Made by a program: the position numbers and the translations under genes | Source of the DNA: Lachnospiraceae bacterium | Lineage (GTDB): Bacteria; Bacillota; Clostridia; Lachnospirales; Lachnospiraceae | Direction: 5' to 3' | DNA: 51,628 nucleotides | Assembly: GCA_017540265.1 (NCBI GenBank) | Contig: JAFYBJ010000039.1 | Location: forward strand, 1 to 51,628 | Part shown: in pieces, positions 17,630 to 26,402 of the stretch | How the letters are laid out: each line of letters begins with the position of its first letter | Numbering within the stretch: the stretch's first letter is position 1 | The notes under the pieces: model-generated | Seen by the model: the letters and a program-made list of their open reading frames with translations, nothing else | Database searches by the model: none | What the model was told of the DNA's origin: nothing

Positions 17630-18664
17630 TTATATTTCAGCCTTTATGCGGCTGCTGTATTTTATTATCAGGCGTTCAACCGCAAATTCGGGATCGGTCT
17701 CACCGGTCCTTATTTTTTCCTGTATCACGGCGCAGTCATTTATAAAGGACGTAAGTTCTTTAAAAGTATACCGTGCGGCCGCTTCTGCCCGCTGTTTTAC
17801 CGCATAGGGTTTATAGTTAAGCTTTGCGGCTAATTCCTCGTTTGAGATACCTTTTGCCTGTGCTTCCTTTATGATAAGAAGGGTATTGAACTGGTGGTAG
17901 AGCATTGTAAGTATGCCGAACATATTTGTTCCAAGGCGAAGCTTGTCATAAAGGGCATCGAGGGCGGCTTTCTTATTTCTGTCCGCCATTGCATTGGTGA
18001 GGGCAAAAGCATCCTCTTCCGTGCGGTCGCTTACCACAGCATTCACATCTGCTATCGTTATCTCTTCGCGGCCTTCCGTATAGGCTATGAGCTTTTCAAG
18101 CTCATGGCTTATGAATTCCATATCAAGCCCTGCTTTATCTATCAGCCGTTCGTAAGTGGAAGGGCGTATCTGTTTTTTGTTTTTTGCCAGTATGGTAAGG
18201 ATGGGACGCCTTAAGCCTTCAAGAGTCTTTGGATATTCAGAGAGTCTGCCTTCCTTGTCGAAATATTTTGTAAGGGAAAGTCTTTTGTCACACTCGTTTT
18301 CCTTAAAGATAAGGATGGTCGACTCCGGCATTTTCTTAATATATTCGGTAAAATGTTCGTCTGCCTTTTTAAAGAAGCCTGAGAAGCTTACGCTTATGAG
18401 TTTTTTCTCTGCAAAAAACGGAAGTGTATCTGCGGCTTCGATGATGGCATCACAAAGGGCAGCGCCTTTCATGAATCGACCGTCAAATTCGGAAAAGTTC
18501 ATTTCTGCCATTTCCGGCATGAGGGCTTTTTTCAGCAATGAAAAATCCAGATCCCTGGAATAGGTCTCATCACCGCTTAGCAGGTAGAATCTCTTAAAAT
18601 TACCGCTCTTTATATCATCCCGTACATAATGGGAAGTATCTTTTATCTCTTTCTTAAATGCCAT
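17630..18664 (-). CDS. holA: DNA polymerase III delta subunit
   Basis: A 344-residue clamp-loader subunit. It opens the sliding beta clamp as part of the delta/gamma/delta' complex. The N-terminal part has the delta signature FYLLSGDETYSRD (about 26-38), and the body has the AAA+-like fold with a degenerate nucleotide site, followed by the helical collar domain (about 220-340, with MLYHQFNTLL and PYAVKQ). Length is normal. It is transcribed alone, convergent with the transglutaminase-like gene and divergent from the YolD-like gene. Confidence 0.93.
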   Translation of the reverse strand: MAFKKEIKDTSHYVRDDIKSGNFKRFYLLSGDETYSRDLDFSLLKKALMPEMAEMNFSEFDGRFMKGAALCDAIIEAADTLPFFAEKKLISVSFSGFFKKADEHFTEYIKKMPESTILIFKENECDKRLSLTKYFDKEGRLSEYPKTLEGLRRPILTILAKNKKQIRPSTYERLIDKAGLDMEFISHELEKLIAYTEGREEITIADVNAVVSDRTEEDAFALTNAMADRNKKAALDALYDKLRLGTNMFGILTMLYHQFNTLLIIKEAQAKGISNEELAAKLNYKPYAVKQRAEAAARYTFKELTSFINDCAVIQEKIRTGETDPEFAVERLIIKYSSRIKAEI

Positions 18665-18713
18665 AGAAATGATTTTATCATATTTTGAATATGACTTGAA
18701 TAAATCGTGATGA

Positions 18714-18742
18714 TTGTCAGTGTTTGACTATTTTAGTATAAT
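18714..18742 (+). promoter_or_regulatory. Promoter for the YolD-like/DUF1653 pair
   Basis: TTGTCA at 18714-18719 and TATAAT at 18737-18742 have a 17-base spacer. The intergenic region is shared with the divergent holA. Confidence 0.6.
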
Positions 18743-18778
18743 AAATGCTATATTTTTTGGGGGGAGAGGGGAGGTATT

Positions 18779-18991
18779 TTGAATCCTGATTTTAAAAAAT
18801 ACGAGTCCATACTTTATATGGATGCACCGGTATCAAAGAAACATATGCCGATGTCAACAGAGCAGCGGGCGGCGCAGTTTGCGCCTTTTGACGCGCTTTC
18901 GGGCATAGAGGAAGTGGCTGCCGCAGCAAAAAGCGATGCAGATGCAAGACATACCGGGGAATTAGAAAGGGAGGAGATAACAGATGCGTAA
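18779..18991 (+). CDS. YolD-like small protein
   Basis: A 70-residue protein with MSTEQRAAQFAPFDALSG, the signature of small YolD-like proteins. In other Firmicutes these often lie beside Y-family DNA polymerases. No polymerase gene is adjacent here. The start is TTG at 18779 with GGGAGGT a few bases upstream. Its end overlaps the start of the DUF1653 gene by 8 bases, so the two are translationally coupled. Function unknown. Confidence 0.7.
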   Translation: MNPDFKKYESILYMDAPVSKKHMPMSTEQRAAQFAPFDALSGIEEVAAAAKSDADARHTGELEREEITDA

Positions 18992-19538
18992 GGATCCCAG
19001 ACCGTTTGAGAAATACCGTCATTTTAAGGGAAAGGATTATCAGGTGATAACACTTGCAAAGGATGCCTCTGACGGCAGAGATATTGTGGTATATCAGGCA
19101 CTTTACCCTCCTTATCAGATGTTTGTAAGATCCCTTCGGGAATTTATGAGCGATGTGGACAGAAAGAAATATCCGGATGTGATGCAGAAGGAGCGCTTTG
19201 CCCTTATTAAATGGGACGGAGAGGTGGCTGCTACATATATAAAACCGGAAGAGTCGGATACTAAGGAAAAGTCTGAGTCTAAGGCAGAGGAAGTTTTTGA
19301 GGATGAAGCAAAAGATATACCCGATCCTAACCTCATTAAATTCCTGGATGCAGAGACTGTTGAAGATAAATTATCCGTGCTGCATGAAATCGGTCCCATG
19401 CTTACGCCTCAGTTGCTTACGCCCATGGAGCTTTCCCTTGGCATGGAACCCTCGGAGCAATCCGTTGATGAGAGGCTTGCATTCATTAAAAAGACTCTTG
19501 TTACAAGAAGTCAGTTTGAAAAGGACAGATTAAGGTAA
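18984..19538 (+). CDS. DUF1653-containing protein
   Basis: A 184-residue cytoplasmic protein. The N-terminal domain (about 6-70: KYRHFKGKDYQV, then VVYQALYPPYQMFVRSLREF) matches DUF1653, a small beta-barrel domain of unknown function often found alone. Here it carries an added Glu/Lys-rich linker (about 86-110) and a C-terminal helical part of about 70 residues. It overlaps the YolD-like gene by 8 bases with GGGAGGAG upstream of its ATG. The C-terminal extension (with the SVLHEIGPMLTPQLL stretch) is not a domain I recognise. Confidence 0.8.
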   Translation: MRKDPRPFEKYRHFKGKDYQVITLAKDASDGRDIVVYQALYPPYQMFVRSLREFMSDVDRKKYPDVMQKERFALIKWDGEVAATYIKPEESDTKEKSESKAEEVFEDEAKDIPDPNLIKFLDAETVEDKLSVLHEIGPMLTPQLLTPMELSLGMEPSEQSVDERLAFIKKTLVTRSQFEKDRLR

Positions 19539-19586
19539 AAAAACTATAGATCAAAACAGATATTACACGGAAAGGATGAGACATAA

Positions 19587-20474
19587 ATGAAGATATCCGA
19601 AATATATAAGACAGGAAAGGCAACATTATCATTCGAGGTTTTTCCTCCCAAGACAGAAGCGGCTTATGAAGGCGTAATCTCAAACGTAAAAGAAGTTGCG
19701 GAGCTTAAGCCGGATTTTATGAGTGTGACTTACGGAGCAGGCGGCGGTACCAGAAAATATACCGCAGAGCTTTCGGGAGAAGTTGAAAAAAGAGGTGTCA
19801 CAGCTCTTGCACATCTAACCTGTGTTAATGCTTCGGAAGAGAGCATAAAGAACCAGCTTGGACTTTTAAAGGAACAGGGAGTGGAGAATATACTGGCGCT
19901 CAGAGGCGATCTCCCGGAAGGTGTGGAAGGAACTGACGACTGGATATACAAGCATGCAAGCGAGCTTATACCGGTGATCAAAAAATACGGGGATTTCTGC
20001 ATAGGCTGTGCATGCTATCCGGAAGGCCATCCGGAATCGGCTGATCTTAAGGCGGATATAGAGGGGCTAAAGAGAAAGCAGGAAGCAGGCTGTGAATTCC
20101 TTACGACCCAGATGTTTTTTGATAATTCCTTATTTTTTAATTACATGTATCATTTAAGAGATGCGGGCATCACACTTCCGGTAACGGCAGGTATAATGCC
20201 TGTTACAAAAGCAGGGCAGATGAGCCGTATAATAAAGCTTTCACAGGCTTTTATACCCAGGCGCTATGTAGCTTTACTTGACAGGTACGGTTCCGATCCC
20301 GAAGCTTTAAAGCAGGCTGCCATAGCTTATGCAACGGATCAGATCATCGATCTTTTGGCAAACGGGATAGAGCATATTCATATCTATACCATGAACAGGC
20401 CGGATGTCGCTGCAAAGATTCAGGAGAATCTTTCATGTATCATACCTTCCTGCAGAAAAGAAGAAAATGTCTGA
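19587..20474 (+). CDS. metF: Methylenetetrahydrofolate reductase
   Basis: A 295-residue flavoenzyme that reduces 5,10-methylene-THF to 5-methyl-THF, the methyl donor for methionine synthase. The N-terminal FEVFPPKT (about 17-24), SVTYGAGGG and the folate/FAD segment LALRGDLP are all present. It opens a tight operon whose next three genes encode parts of methionine synthase. The start has GGAAAGGA upstream; its last bases overlap the next gene by 8. In anaerobes a MetF of this length may use a partner subunit, but none is adjacent. Confidence 0.95.
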   Translation: MKISEIYKTGKATLSFEVFPPKTEAAYEGVISNVKEVAELKPDFMSVTYGAGGGTRKYTAELSGEVEKRGVTALAHLTCVNASEESIKNQLGLLKEQGVENILALRGDLPEGVEGTDDWIYKHASELIPVIKKYGDFCIGCACYPEGHPESADLKADIEGLKRKQEAGCEFLTTQMFFDNSLFFNYMYHLRDAGITLPVTAGIMPVTKAGQMSRIIKLSQAFIPRRYVALLDRYGSDPEALKQAAIAYATDQIIDLLANGIEHIHIYTMNRPDVAAKIQENLSCIIPSCRKEENV

Positions 20475-21117
20475 TACTCCGGTTTACAGATATTCAATAA
20501 AGCCTGAAGACCTTAATATAGATTTAAGGACTGTTGATCATTACCTGGGGTACGGGGGATATATTCCCGCACCTGAGGATAAGCAGCGCATAGAAAAAGC
20601 TGTGGAGGAAGTAAGGAAGATCGTTACTCCAAAGGCCTGTTACGGAAGATACGGGATAGAGATCTTTGAAGAAAAGATAAAATTTCCCTTCGGAACGGTA
20701 GGGAGCGGGGTGCTTTCAAGGCATATTAAAGGCTGCAATGAAGTATATATCTTTGCTGCAACCATAGGAACAGGATTTGACAGGCTTTTACACCGGACTC
20801 TGGCAAGATCGGTGGCGGATACTGCCATCCTTCAGGCGGCAGGTGCAGCTGCGGTGGAGGCGGTCTGTGACAGTTTAAATAAAAAACTGGAAGAGGATGC
20901 GCTTAAGGAAGGCAGATTTTTAAGGATGCGCTTCAGCCCCGGATACGGGGATCTTCCCCTTGATACACAAAAAGGAATATTCAGGCTTTTAGATCCCGCA
21001 AAAAATGCAGGCATCACATTAATGGATACGCTTATCATGGCTCCGGAAAAATCGGTGACAGCCATAATAGGCATTGGTGACACCAAAAAGACGGGCGGAT
21101 ACGAGACAGAAAGATGA
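20467..21117 (+). CDS. Stand-alone methionine synthase reactivation domain
   Basis: A 216-residue protein equivalent to the C-terminal AdoMet-binding reactivation domain of MetH (Met_synt_B12 family). It would reductively methylate inactive cob(II)alamin. The recognisable parts are the opening (YRYSIKPEDLNID), GTGFDRLLHRTL and the AdoMet-site segment RFSPGYGDLPLDTQ. In Thermotoga maritima the same domain is also a separate gene next to a truncated MetH, so this arrangement has a precedent. ATG 20467 overlaps the metF stop by 8 bases; the longer upstream frame is inside metF. It ends in an ATGA overlap with the metH N-terminal gene. Confidence 0.9.
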   Translation: MSDTPVYRYSIKPEDLNIDLRTVDHYLGYGGYIPAPEDKQRIEKAVEEVRKIVTPKACYGRYGIEIFEEKIKFPFGTVGSGVLSRHIKGCNEVYIFAATIGTGFDRLLHRTLARSVADTAILQAAGAAAVEAVCDSLNKKLEEDALKEGRFLRMRFSPGYGDLPLDTQKGIFRLLDPAKNAGITLMDTLIMAPEKSVTAIIGIGDTKKTGGYETER

Positions 21118-22931
21118 AAAACATACTTGATGAGATAAAAGAAGGCTTTGTATATTTTGAAGGCGGCATGGGTACATTGCTTCAGGAGGCCGGGCTTAAG
21201 CCGGGCGAGCTTCCGGAGGAATGGAATCTTTCACACCCCGAAGTGATACAGGGGATACATAAAGATTATATCAAAGCAGGATCCCGCATAATAAAGACAA
21301 ATACCTTCGGAGCAAATGCACTTAAATACAGGGGCATGCATACAGGCAAAAAAGAGATCCCCGGGACACATTCCTTATCCGAGGTGATAAAGGGAGCGTT
21401 TGATAATGCCGGTGCTGCTGTCAGGGCATTTCCGGAAGAAAGGGTATACATATCTCTGGATATTGGTCCTTTAGGCCATCTTTTAAAACCTCTGGGGGAT
21501 CTGTCTTTTGATGAGGCATATGAGCTTTTTTCGGAAGTGGTTTCCGAAGGTGTAAAGAACGGTGCCGATCTCATACTTGTGGAAACCATGACGGACATCT
21601 ACGAAGCAAAGGCTGCCGTGCTTGCCGCTAAGGAGAGCGGTCTGCCGGTGATGCTTACCTGCGCTTTTGATGAGAGCGAAAAGCTGATGACAGGGGCGTC
21701 GCCGCTTATCGTTACATCTGTGGCTGAAGGCCTGGGTGCGGATGCAGTGGGAGTAAACTGTTCCCTTGGCCCGGATCAGATGACCGGTATTGTACGTTCT
21801 TTTGCGGAGCATGCATCCTGCCCTGTGGTCGTAAGCCCTAATGCCGGTCTTCCGAGGACAGAGAACGGAAAGACGGTCTATGATGTGGGACCGGATGATT
21901 TTGCTGCCTCCATGCTTGAGATAGCAAAGGCCGGCGCACGGGTGCTCGGAGGATGCTGCGGTACGACACCGGCGCATATAAAGGCCATGAAGGATGCCAT
22001 AGAGCGGGAGGGTCTTAAGCCTGTGCCGCTTTCTGAAAAGAATGAAACTGTGATAACATCTTTTTCTAAGGCTGTAACCTTCGGGAAGCGTCCGGTGCTC
22101 ATAGGAGAACGTATTAATCCTACGGGAAAGAAACGCTTTAAAGAGGCTTTAAGGGCTCATGATATCGATCATATACTGCAGGTGGGCCTGGATGAGCAGG
22201 ATAAAGGTGCGGAGGTCTTAGATGTTAATGTGGGACTTCCGGAGATAGATGAACCTGCAATGATGGAAGAGGCTGTATATGAGCTTCAGGGTGTTACGGA
22301 TCTGCCGCTGCAGATCGATACCACGGACAGGGAAGCGATGGAGCGTGCCCTTAAGATCTATAACGGAAAACCCATGATAAATTCCGTAAACGGAAAGAAA
22401 GAAGTCATGGATATGGTATTTCCCCTCGCAAAGAAATACGGAGGCCTTATAGTAGCTCTTACCATAGATGAGGAGGGGATACCAAAGACTGCGGAAGGCC
22501 GCCTTGAGATCGCAAAAAAAATGTATGATGAAGCCGCAAAATACGGCATAAAAAAGAAGGATATCATCATAGACCCTCTTGCCATGAGCATATCCGCGGA
22601 ACCTGATTCCGCAAAGGTCACTCTTGAGGCTCTGCGTCTTATAAGGGATGAATTAAAGGGCCATACCAGCCTTGGTGTATCAAATATATCCTTCGGGCTT
22701 CCCGAAAGGGATCTTATCAATTCGGCATTCTTTGTTGAAGCTATGCATAACGGACTTTCGGCAGCGATAATGAATCCTGCTTCGGAGGAGATGATGAAGT
22801 CCTGGAGGGCGTTTAATGCCTTGAATCTTTATGATGAGAACTGCATGGATTACATTGAATATGCAGGCGCATATAAGGAACGTATGGCCGGTCTTTTGCT
22901 GCAGCTTCCGGAGTGGAGACAAAGCCTGTAA
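21114..22931 (+). CDS. metH: Methionine synthase, homocysteine and pterin domains (split MetH N-part)
   Basis: A 605-residue protein with the homocysteine-binding barrel (about 1-300) and zinc cysteines C216 (GVNCS), C281 and C282 (GGCCGTTP). The methyl-THF (pterin) barrel (about 325-590) opens GERINPTGKK. The cobalamin half of MetH is encoded by the next gene, which overlaps this one in the -1 frame. Together the two correspond to a MetH of about 830 residues, cut just at the linker. The last few residues (LLLQLPEWRQSL) look out of frame, while the alternative frame reads AAASGVETKP, like a natural linker. This is either a true split or a frameshift. Confidence 0.93.
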   Translation: MKNILDEIKEGFVYFEGGMGTLLQEAGLKPGELPEEWNLSHPEVIQGIHKDYIKAGSRIIKTNTFGANALKYRGMHTGKKEIPGTHSLSEVIKGAFDNAGAAVRAFPEERVYISLDIGPLGHLLKPLGDLSFDEAYELFSEVVSEGVKNGADLILVETMTDIYEAKAAVLAAKESGLPVMLTCAFDESEKLMTGASPLIVTSVAEGLGADAVGVNCSLGPDQMTGIVRSFAEHASCPVVVSPNAGLPRTENGKTVYDVGPDDFAASMLEIAKAGARVLGGCCGTTPAHIKAMKDAIEREGLKPVPLSEKNETVITSFSKAVTFGKRPVLIGERINPTGKKRFKEALRAHDIDHILQVGLDEQDKGAEVLDVNVGLPEIDEPAMMEEAVYELQGVTDLPLQIDTTDREAMERALKIYNGKPMINSVNGKKEVMDMVFPLAKKYGGLIVALTIDEEGIPKTAEGRLEIAKKMYDEAAKYGIKKKDIIIDPLAMSISAEPDSAKVTLEALRLIRDELKGHTSLGVSNISFGLPERDLINSAFFVEAMHNGLSAAIMNPASEEMMKSWRAFNALNLYDENCMDYIEYAGAYKERMAGLLLQLPEWRQSL

Positions 22932-23599
22932 AAAAAGATGCGCTTTATGCTGATATAAAAGATGACAGCAAGCTGCCGCTTGTGGAGGCTGTCGTAAAGG
23001 GCATGAAGGAAAGGGCCGGGCTCTTATCGGAACAGATGCTTTCGGGAGGCACATCCGGTCTTGATATCATAGACGGGGCCCTTATTCCGGCTCTCGATAT
23101 AGTCGGCAGGGGGTTTGAAAAAAAGACCATGTTCCTTCCCCAGCTCCTTATGAGCGCGGAAGCTGCCGCGGCATCATTTGCAGTGATAAAGCGCAAGCTT
23201 GATGAAGAGGGTAAGAAGGGAGCTCCAAAGGGCAGGATAATACTTGCCACGGTAAAAGGCGATATACACGATATCGGTAAAAATATCGTAAAAGTACTTC
23301 TTGAGAATTATGATTTCGAAGTACTGGATCTGGGAAAGGATGTCCCTCCGGAACTGATAGTAAAGACAGCTAAGGATGAGGGCATAAAACTTGTGGGATT
23401 GAGCGCTCTTATGACCACTACTGTTCCTTCCATGGAGGAGACGATAAAGCTGCTAAGGACAGAATGCCCGGGAACACTTGTGATGGTGGGCGGTGCCGTT
23501 CTTACTCCCGAATACTCGGATATGATAGGGGCAGATCATTATTCAAAGGATGCCATGGGATCCGTCAGATATGCGGAACAGGTATTTGGTGCAAAGTGA
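22913..23599 (+). CDS. Methionine synthase, cobalamin-binding domain (split MetH C-part)
   Basis: A 228-residue protein with the helical cap (about 20-95, with LPQLLMSAEAA) and the Rossmann-like B12 domain. The cobalamin ligand motif DIHDIG is at 117-122, followed by GLSALMTT and GGAVLTPEY. It is the corrinoid carrier that shuttles the methyl group between the folate and homocysteine modules. The start given is GTG 22913 inside the end of the preceding gene. It has no properly spaced ribosome site, and the frame is open upstream only to 22877. It is therefore either coupled to, or a frameshifted continuation of, the preceding gene. Confidence 0.92.
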   Translation: METKPVKKDALYADIKDDSKLPLVEAVVKGMKERAGLLSEQMLSGGTSGLDIIDGALIPALDIVGRGFEKKTMFLPQLLMSAEAAAASFAVIKRKLDEEGKKGAPKGRIILATVKGDIHDIGKNIVKVLLENYDFEVLDLGKDVPPELIVKTAKDEGIKLVGLSALMTTTVPSMEETIKLLRTECPGTLVMVGGAVLTPEYSDMIGADHYSKDAMGSVRYAEQVFGAK

Positions 23600-23687
23600 A
23601 AATGATCCCGAAAATACAGAGCTTTAAAAAAAACGGGATATAAAGTAAAATAGGAAACAGTATCAAAAAAATCAGGAGGAAAACAAA

Positions 23688-24926
23688 ATGTATTCTATGG
23701 AGGAGCTTAAGGCTGTCGACCCGGAGATCGCAGGAGCCATTGAAAAGGAATCTGCAAGACAGAACGATCATATCGAACTGATAGCTTCGGAAAACTGGGT
23801 GAGCCATGCTGTTATGGCAGCAATGGGCAGCGTGATGACCAATAAATATGCTGAGGGGTACCCCGGAAAGCGTTATTATGGCGGATGCGAAAATATGGAT
23901 ACGGTTGAGACACTTGCCATCGAGAGAGCAAAAGAGCTTTTCGGCTGCACTTATGCAAATGTACAGCCTCACTCCGGAGCACAGGCAAATCTTGCAGTTC
24001 AGTTTGCGATCTGCAAGCCCGGAGATACCATAATGGGTATGAATCTCGATCACGGCGGACATCTTACACACGGTTCACCGGTAAATATTTCCGGAACTTA
24101 TTTCAATATCGTGCCTTACGGCGTAAATGATGAAGGTTTCATCGATTATGATAAGCTTATGGAGATCGCAAAGGAAGCAAAGCCGAAGATGATCATCGCA
24201 GGTGCTTCCGCATATGCAAGGACCATAGACTTTAAGAAATTCCGTGAGGTTGCCGATGAGGTTGGAGCAGTGCTCATGGTTGATATGGCTCATATAGCAG
24301 GTCTTGTGGCTGCAGGGCTTCATCCTTCACCCATACCTTATGCGGATGTGGTTACAACCACCACACATAAGACCTTAAGAGGACCCAGAGGCGGTCTTAT
24401 CCTTTCGAGTGAAGAGAAGGCAAAGGAATATAAGTTTAACAAGTCGGTATTCCCCGGAATACAGGGCGGTCCCCTTATGCATGTGATAGCTGCAAAGGCT
24501 GTGTGCTTTAAGGAAGCTCTTGATCCTTCCTTCAAGACCTATTGTCAGGGAATAGTTGATAATGCACAGGCTCTTTCAAAGGGGCTTATGAGCAGGGGTG
24601 TTAAGATAGTATCCGGCGGCACGGACAACCACCTTATGCTTATCGACCTTACCGCACAGGGGCTTACAGGCAAGGAAGTAGAGGGCTGGATGGATGAGGC
24701 TCATCTTACCGCAAATAAGAATACCATCCCCAATGATCCCCAGAAGCCTAATGTAACGAGCGGTATCCGTCTCGGAACACCTTCCGTTACCAGCAGGGGC
24801 ATGAATACTGAGGATATGGATAAGATAGCAGAAGCGATCGCAAAGATCGTAAATGAGAAGGAAGCCGGCGTGCCTGCAGCAAGAGCTATAGTTGCAGAGC
24901 TTACCGCAAAATATCCTTTGAACTGA
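23688..24926 (+). CDS. glyA: Serine hydroxymethyltransferase
   Basis: A 412-residue PLP enzyme that converts serine and THF to glycine and methylene-THF. This feeds MetF encoded upstream. The PLP lysine is K228 in [14 protein letters not shown], and [13 protein letters not shown] (about 52-64) and GAQANLAV are typical. The ribosome site AGGAGG lies just before ATG. Gene order metF-metH parts-glyA makes this a C1 unit for methionine synthesis. A bidirectional terminator follows. Confidence 0.97.
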   Translation: MYSMEELKAVDPEIAGAIEKESARQNDHIELIASENWVSHAVMAAMGSVMTNKYAEGYPGKRYYGGCENMDTVETLAIERAKELFGCTYANVQPHSGAQANLAVQFAICKPGDTIMGMNLDHGGHLTHGSPVNISGTYFNIVPYGVNDEGFIDYDKLMEIAKEAKPKMIIAGASAYARTIDFKKFREVADEVGAVLMVDMAHIAGLVAAGLHPSPIPYADVVTTTTHKTLRGPRGGLILSSEEKAKEYKFNKSVFPGIQGGPLMHVIAAKAVCFKEALDPSFKTYCQGIVDNAQALSKGLMSRGVKIVSGGTDNHLMLIDLTAQGLTGKEVEGWMDEAHLTANKNTIPNDPQKPNVTSGIRLGTPSVTSRGMNTEDMDKIAEAIAKIVNEKEAGVPAARAIVAELTAKYPLN

Positions 24927-24948
24927 CAGAACGGTATCAGTTAAATTA

Positions 24949-24981
24949 AAAAAGGTTTCCGCAATATGCGGAAACCTTTTT
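24949..24981. terminator. Bidirectional intrinsic terminator between glyA and the dtxR-type gene
   Basis: A perfect 15-base stem (24949-24963 with 24967-24981) with a 3-base loop carries A-runs on the left and T-runs on the right. It serves both convergent genes. Confidence 0.95.
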
Positions 24982-24992
24982 GTATTATTCTG

Positions 24993-25379
24993 TTATTCGG
25001 ATACAGGCTCGTAGCCGTTTTCTTTCAGATATTTCTTAAGGGCATCTAAACTTTCGGCGCTGATAACATGCTCGATACGGCAGGCATCTTCGGCTGCGAC
25101 AGCCTTGTCGACACCAAGATCCGTAAGCCAGGCTGAAAGGAATCTGTGACGCTCATAAATGGTCTCTGCGATCTTCTTACCGCTCTCCGTAAGGTAGATA
25201 TATCCGGCGTCAGTGACGGTTATATGTCCTTTTTCCCTAAGGTTCTTCATGGCGATGCTCACGCTGGATTTGCGGAAGCCCATATTATTTGCGATATCTA
25301 CGGATCGCACAACGGGCAGTACCTTACTGAGCATCAGTATATTCTCAAGATAATCTTCGGATGATTCGTTTGATCTCAT
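24993..25379 (-). CDS. DtxR/MntR family metal-dependent regulator
   Basis: A 128-residue winged-helix regulator. The N-terminal half reads SEDYLENIL...SVDIANNMGFRKSSVSIAMKNL, the DtxR/MntR DNA-binding module. The C-terminal dimerisation and metal-site helices follow (ETIYERHRFL, then EDACRIEHVIS). The His/Glu/Cys residues (ERH, EDACRIEH) fit a Mn(II) or Fe(II) sensor. The short length lacks the SH3-like third domain, as in MntR. It has its own promoter and no metal transporter beside it in the window; the aquaporin 1 kb away is not an obvious target. Confidence 0.9.
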   Translation of the reverse strand: MRSNESSEDYLENILMLSKVLPVVRSVDIANNMGFRKSSVSIAMKNLREKGHITVTDAGYIYLTESGKKIAETIYERHRFLSAWLTDLGVDKAVAAEDACRIEHVISAESLDALKKYLKENGYEPVSE

Positions 25380-25434
25380 TTAACAAAGCCTCCATTTTAA
25401 ACTGAACCGCAACAATGGTTTCACACAGCTAACT

Positions 25435-25463
25435 ATTGTATCATAAACGAACTTTGATTACAA
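25435..25463 (-). promoter_or_regulatory. Promoter for the dtxR-type gene
   Basis: On the minus strand TTGTAA (25463-25458) and TACAAT (25440-25435) are separated by 17 bases. The -35 overlaps the stop codon of the upstream gene. Confidence 0.55.
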
Positions 25464-26180
25464 GTTTTTAACTGAAATTTCATATATGATGATCACTCTT
25501 GACTGAGCTTTGTTGTAAGAGGTGACCGCATCCTTAAGGGAGGCGTATGTGCGGTTTCCTTCAAAATCATTATGAACCCTGTAAATATCATTTTCACAGC
25601 TTATACACATGGTATGGATCATTGAGAAGGGGTTTATGCCTTTATTGAAGGAGGAAAAGATATATACGGCATCATTTTTATTTTCATCCGAAAGCAGAAG
25701 ATCCGAAAGTCTTTTTCCGGTATATTCCTTTACCTGCATACCGTATTTTTCAAGTACGGGCTTTATGACTAAAGGGGAACAACCGAACACCCCGTGCAGT
25801 GCTATGCCCTCCGTTGAAAGATCGAAGAGTATATCGGGAAACGGGACAATTATCTTTAATGCGGTAAGAGCATTATATACAGCGATGGCTTCGCAGGAAT
25901 TGAGGGCGGCGGAGAATTTCTTTCCCTTAAAGAAAAGCTTTTCCTCAAAGCCTGAGGCATGACCCAAAGAAAGAGAGGAGAGCTTTCTTTGATCATCGAT
26001 AAATGATCCCGGATTTATCCGGTTTAAGACTGCCATATTTGCTTTTCTCTGAGTATCTTTCTCTAAAGCAGGCAGAGGCTTTGTAAAGAGCTTTAAAAAA
26101 AAGAGCGTAAGGGATGTGACCATCCCTCCGGCTCTTTTTATCTTTAAGCTTTTTTTCTCTTTATTCGAAGTCACAGCCAT
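25458..26180 (-). CDS. Putative C39/papain-fold cysteine protease-like protein
   Basis: A 240-residue protein. C96 in NSCEAIAVYNAL, H189 in SMIHTMC and N204/D205 in VHNDF are ordered and spaced like the Cys-His-Asn/Asp of peptidase C39 and related papain folds. The region FGCSPLVIKPVLEKYGMQV resembles C39-like proteins seen in Lachnospiraceae. No signal peptide is clear; the N-terminal hydrophobic stretch (about 21-33) is weak. Its start at 26180 lies inside the end of the Cys-rich membrane peptide gene (20-base overlap), with no ribosome site; ATG 26123 (residue 20) is an alternative. Peptidase activity is inferred from three residues only. Confidence 0.5.
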   Translation of the reverse strand: MAVTSNKEKKSLKIKRAGGMVTSLTLFFLKLFTKPLPALEKDTQRKANMAVLNRINPGSFIDDQRKLSSLSLGHASGFEEKLFFKGKKFSAALNSCEAIAVYNALTALKIIVPFPDILFDLSTEGIALHGVFGCSPLVIKPVLEKYGMQVKEYTGKRLSDLLLSDENKNDAVYIFSSFNKGINPFSMIHTMCISCENDIYRVHNDFEGNRTYASLKDAVTSYNKAQSRVIIIYEISVKNL

Positions 26181-26370
26181 CGTGACAATTACAGCACTGT
26201 TCCTTTCCCTTGCCGCTGCAGGAGGGCATATGCATGAGGCCGAAGCAAAGGCCGAAGAGGAAGGAGCAAATGAGCATAAGAAGGAAGGTGCCCTTGGGTA
26301 TTGTCACTTCATCTTCCTTAAAGCTTTTTATATTGGCGTTTAAGAGTTCCATTGCATTATCGATATCCAT
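26161..26370 (-). CDS. Small membrane protein with Cys-rich tail
   Basis: A 69-residue protein with a cytoplasmic N-terminus, one membrane segment (about 28-47) and a C-terminal tail carrying C51, C59, C60, C62 and C66 plus H63. The tail looks like a metal-binding or redox site. A ribosome site AGAGAGG lies upstream of ATG 26370. It is immediately upstream of, and overlaps, the C39-like gene, so the two form a unit, perhaps transcribed with the aquaporin gene 33 bases upstream. I do not recognise the family. Being this small, it could be a leader for the protein that follows. Confidence 0.55.
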   Translation of the reverse strand: MDIDNAMELLNANIKSFKEDEVTIPKGTFLLMLICSFLFGLCFGLMHMPSCSGKGKEQCCNCHDGCDFE

Positions 26371-26402
26371 GATATACCTCTCTTTCTGTTAATGATCAGT
26401 TT

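Noticed and set aside
22877-22931. Programmed -1 frameshift in metH
   Set aside because: The overlap has CTT TTG rather than a good X XXY YYZ slippery heptamer, and no clear downstream pseudoknot. A mutation or true split is more likely.
23602-23643. Terminator between the split metH and glyA
   Set aside because: ATCCCG/CGGGAT arms are only 6 bases with a loop of about 25, and no T-run follows.
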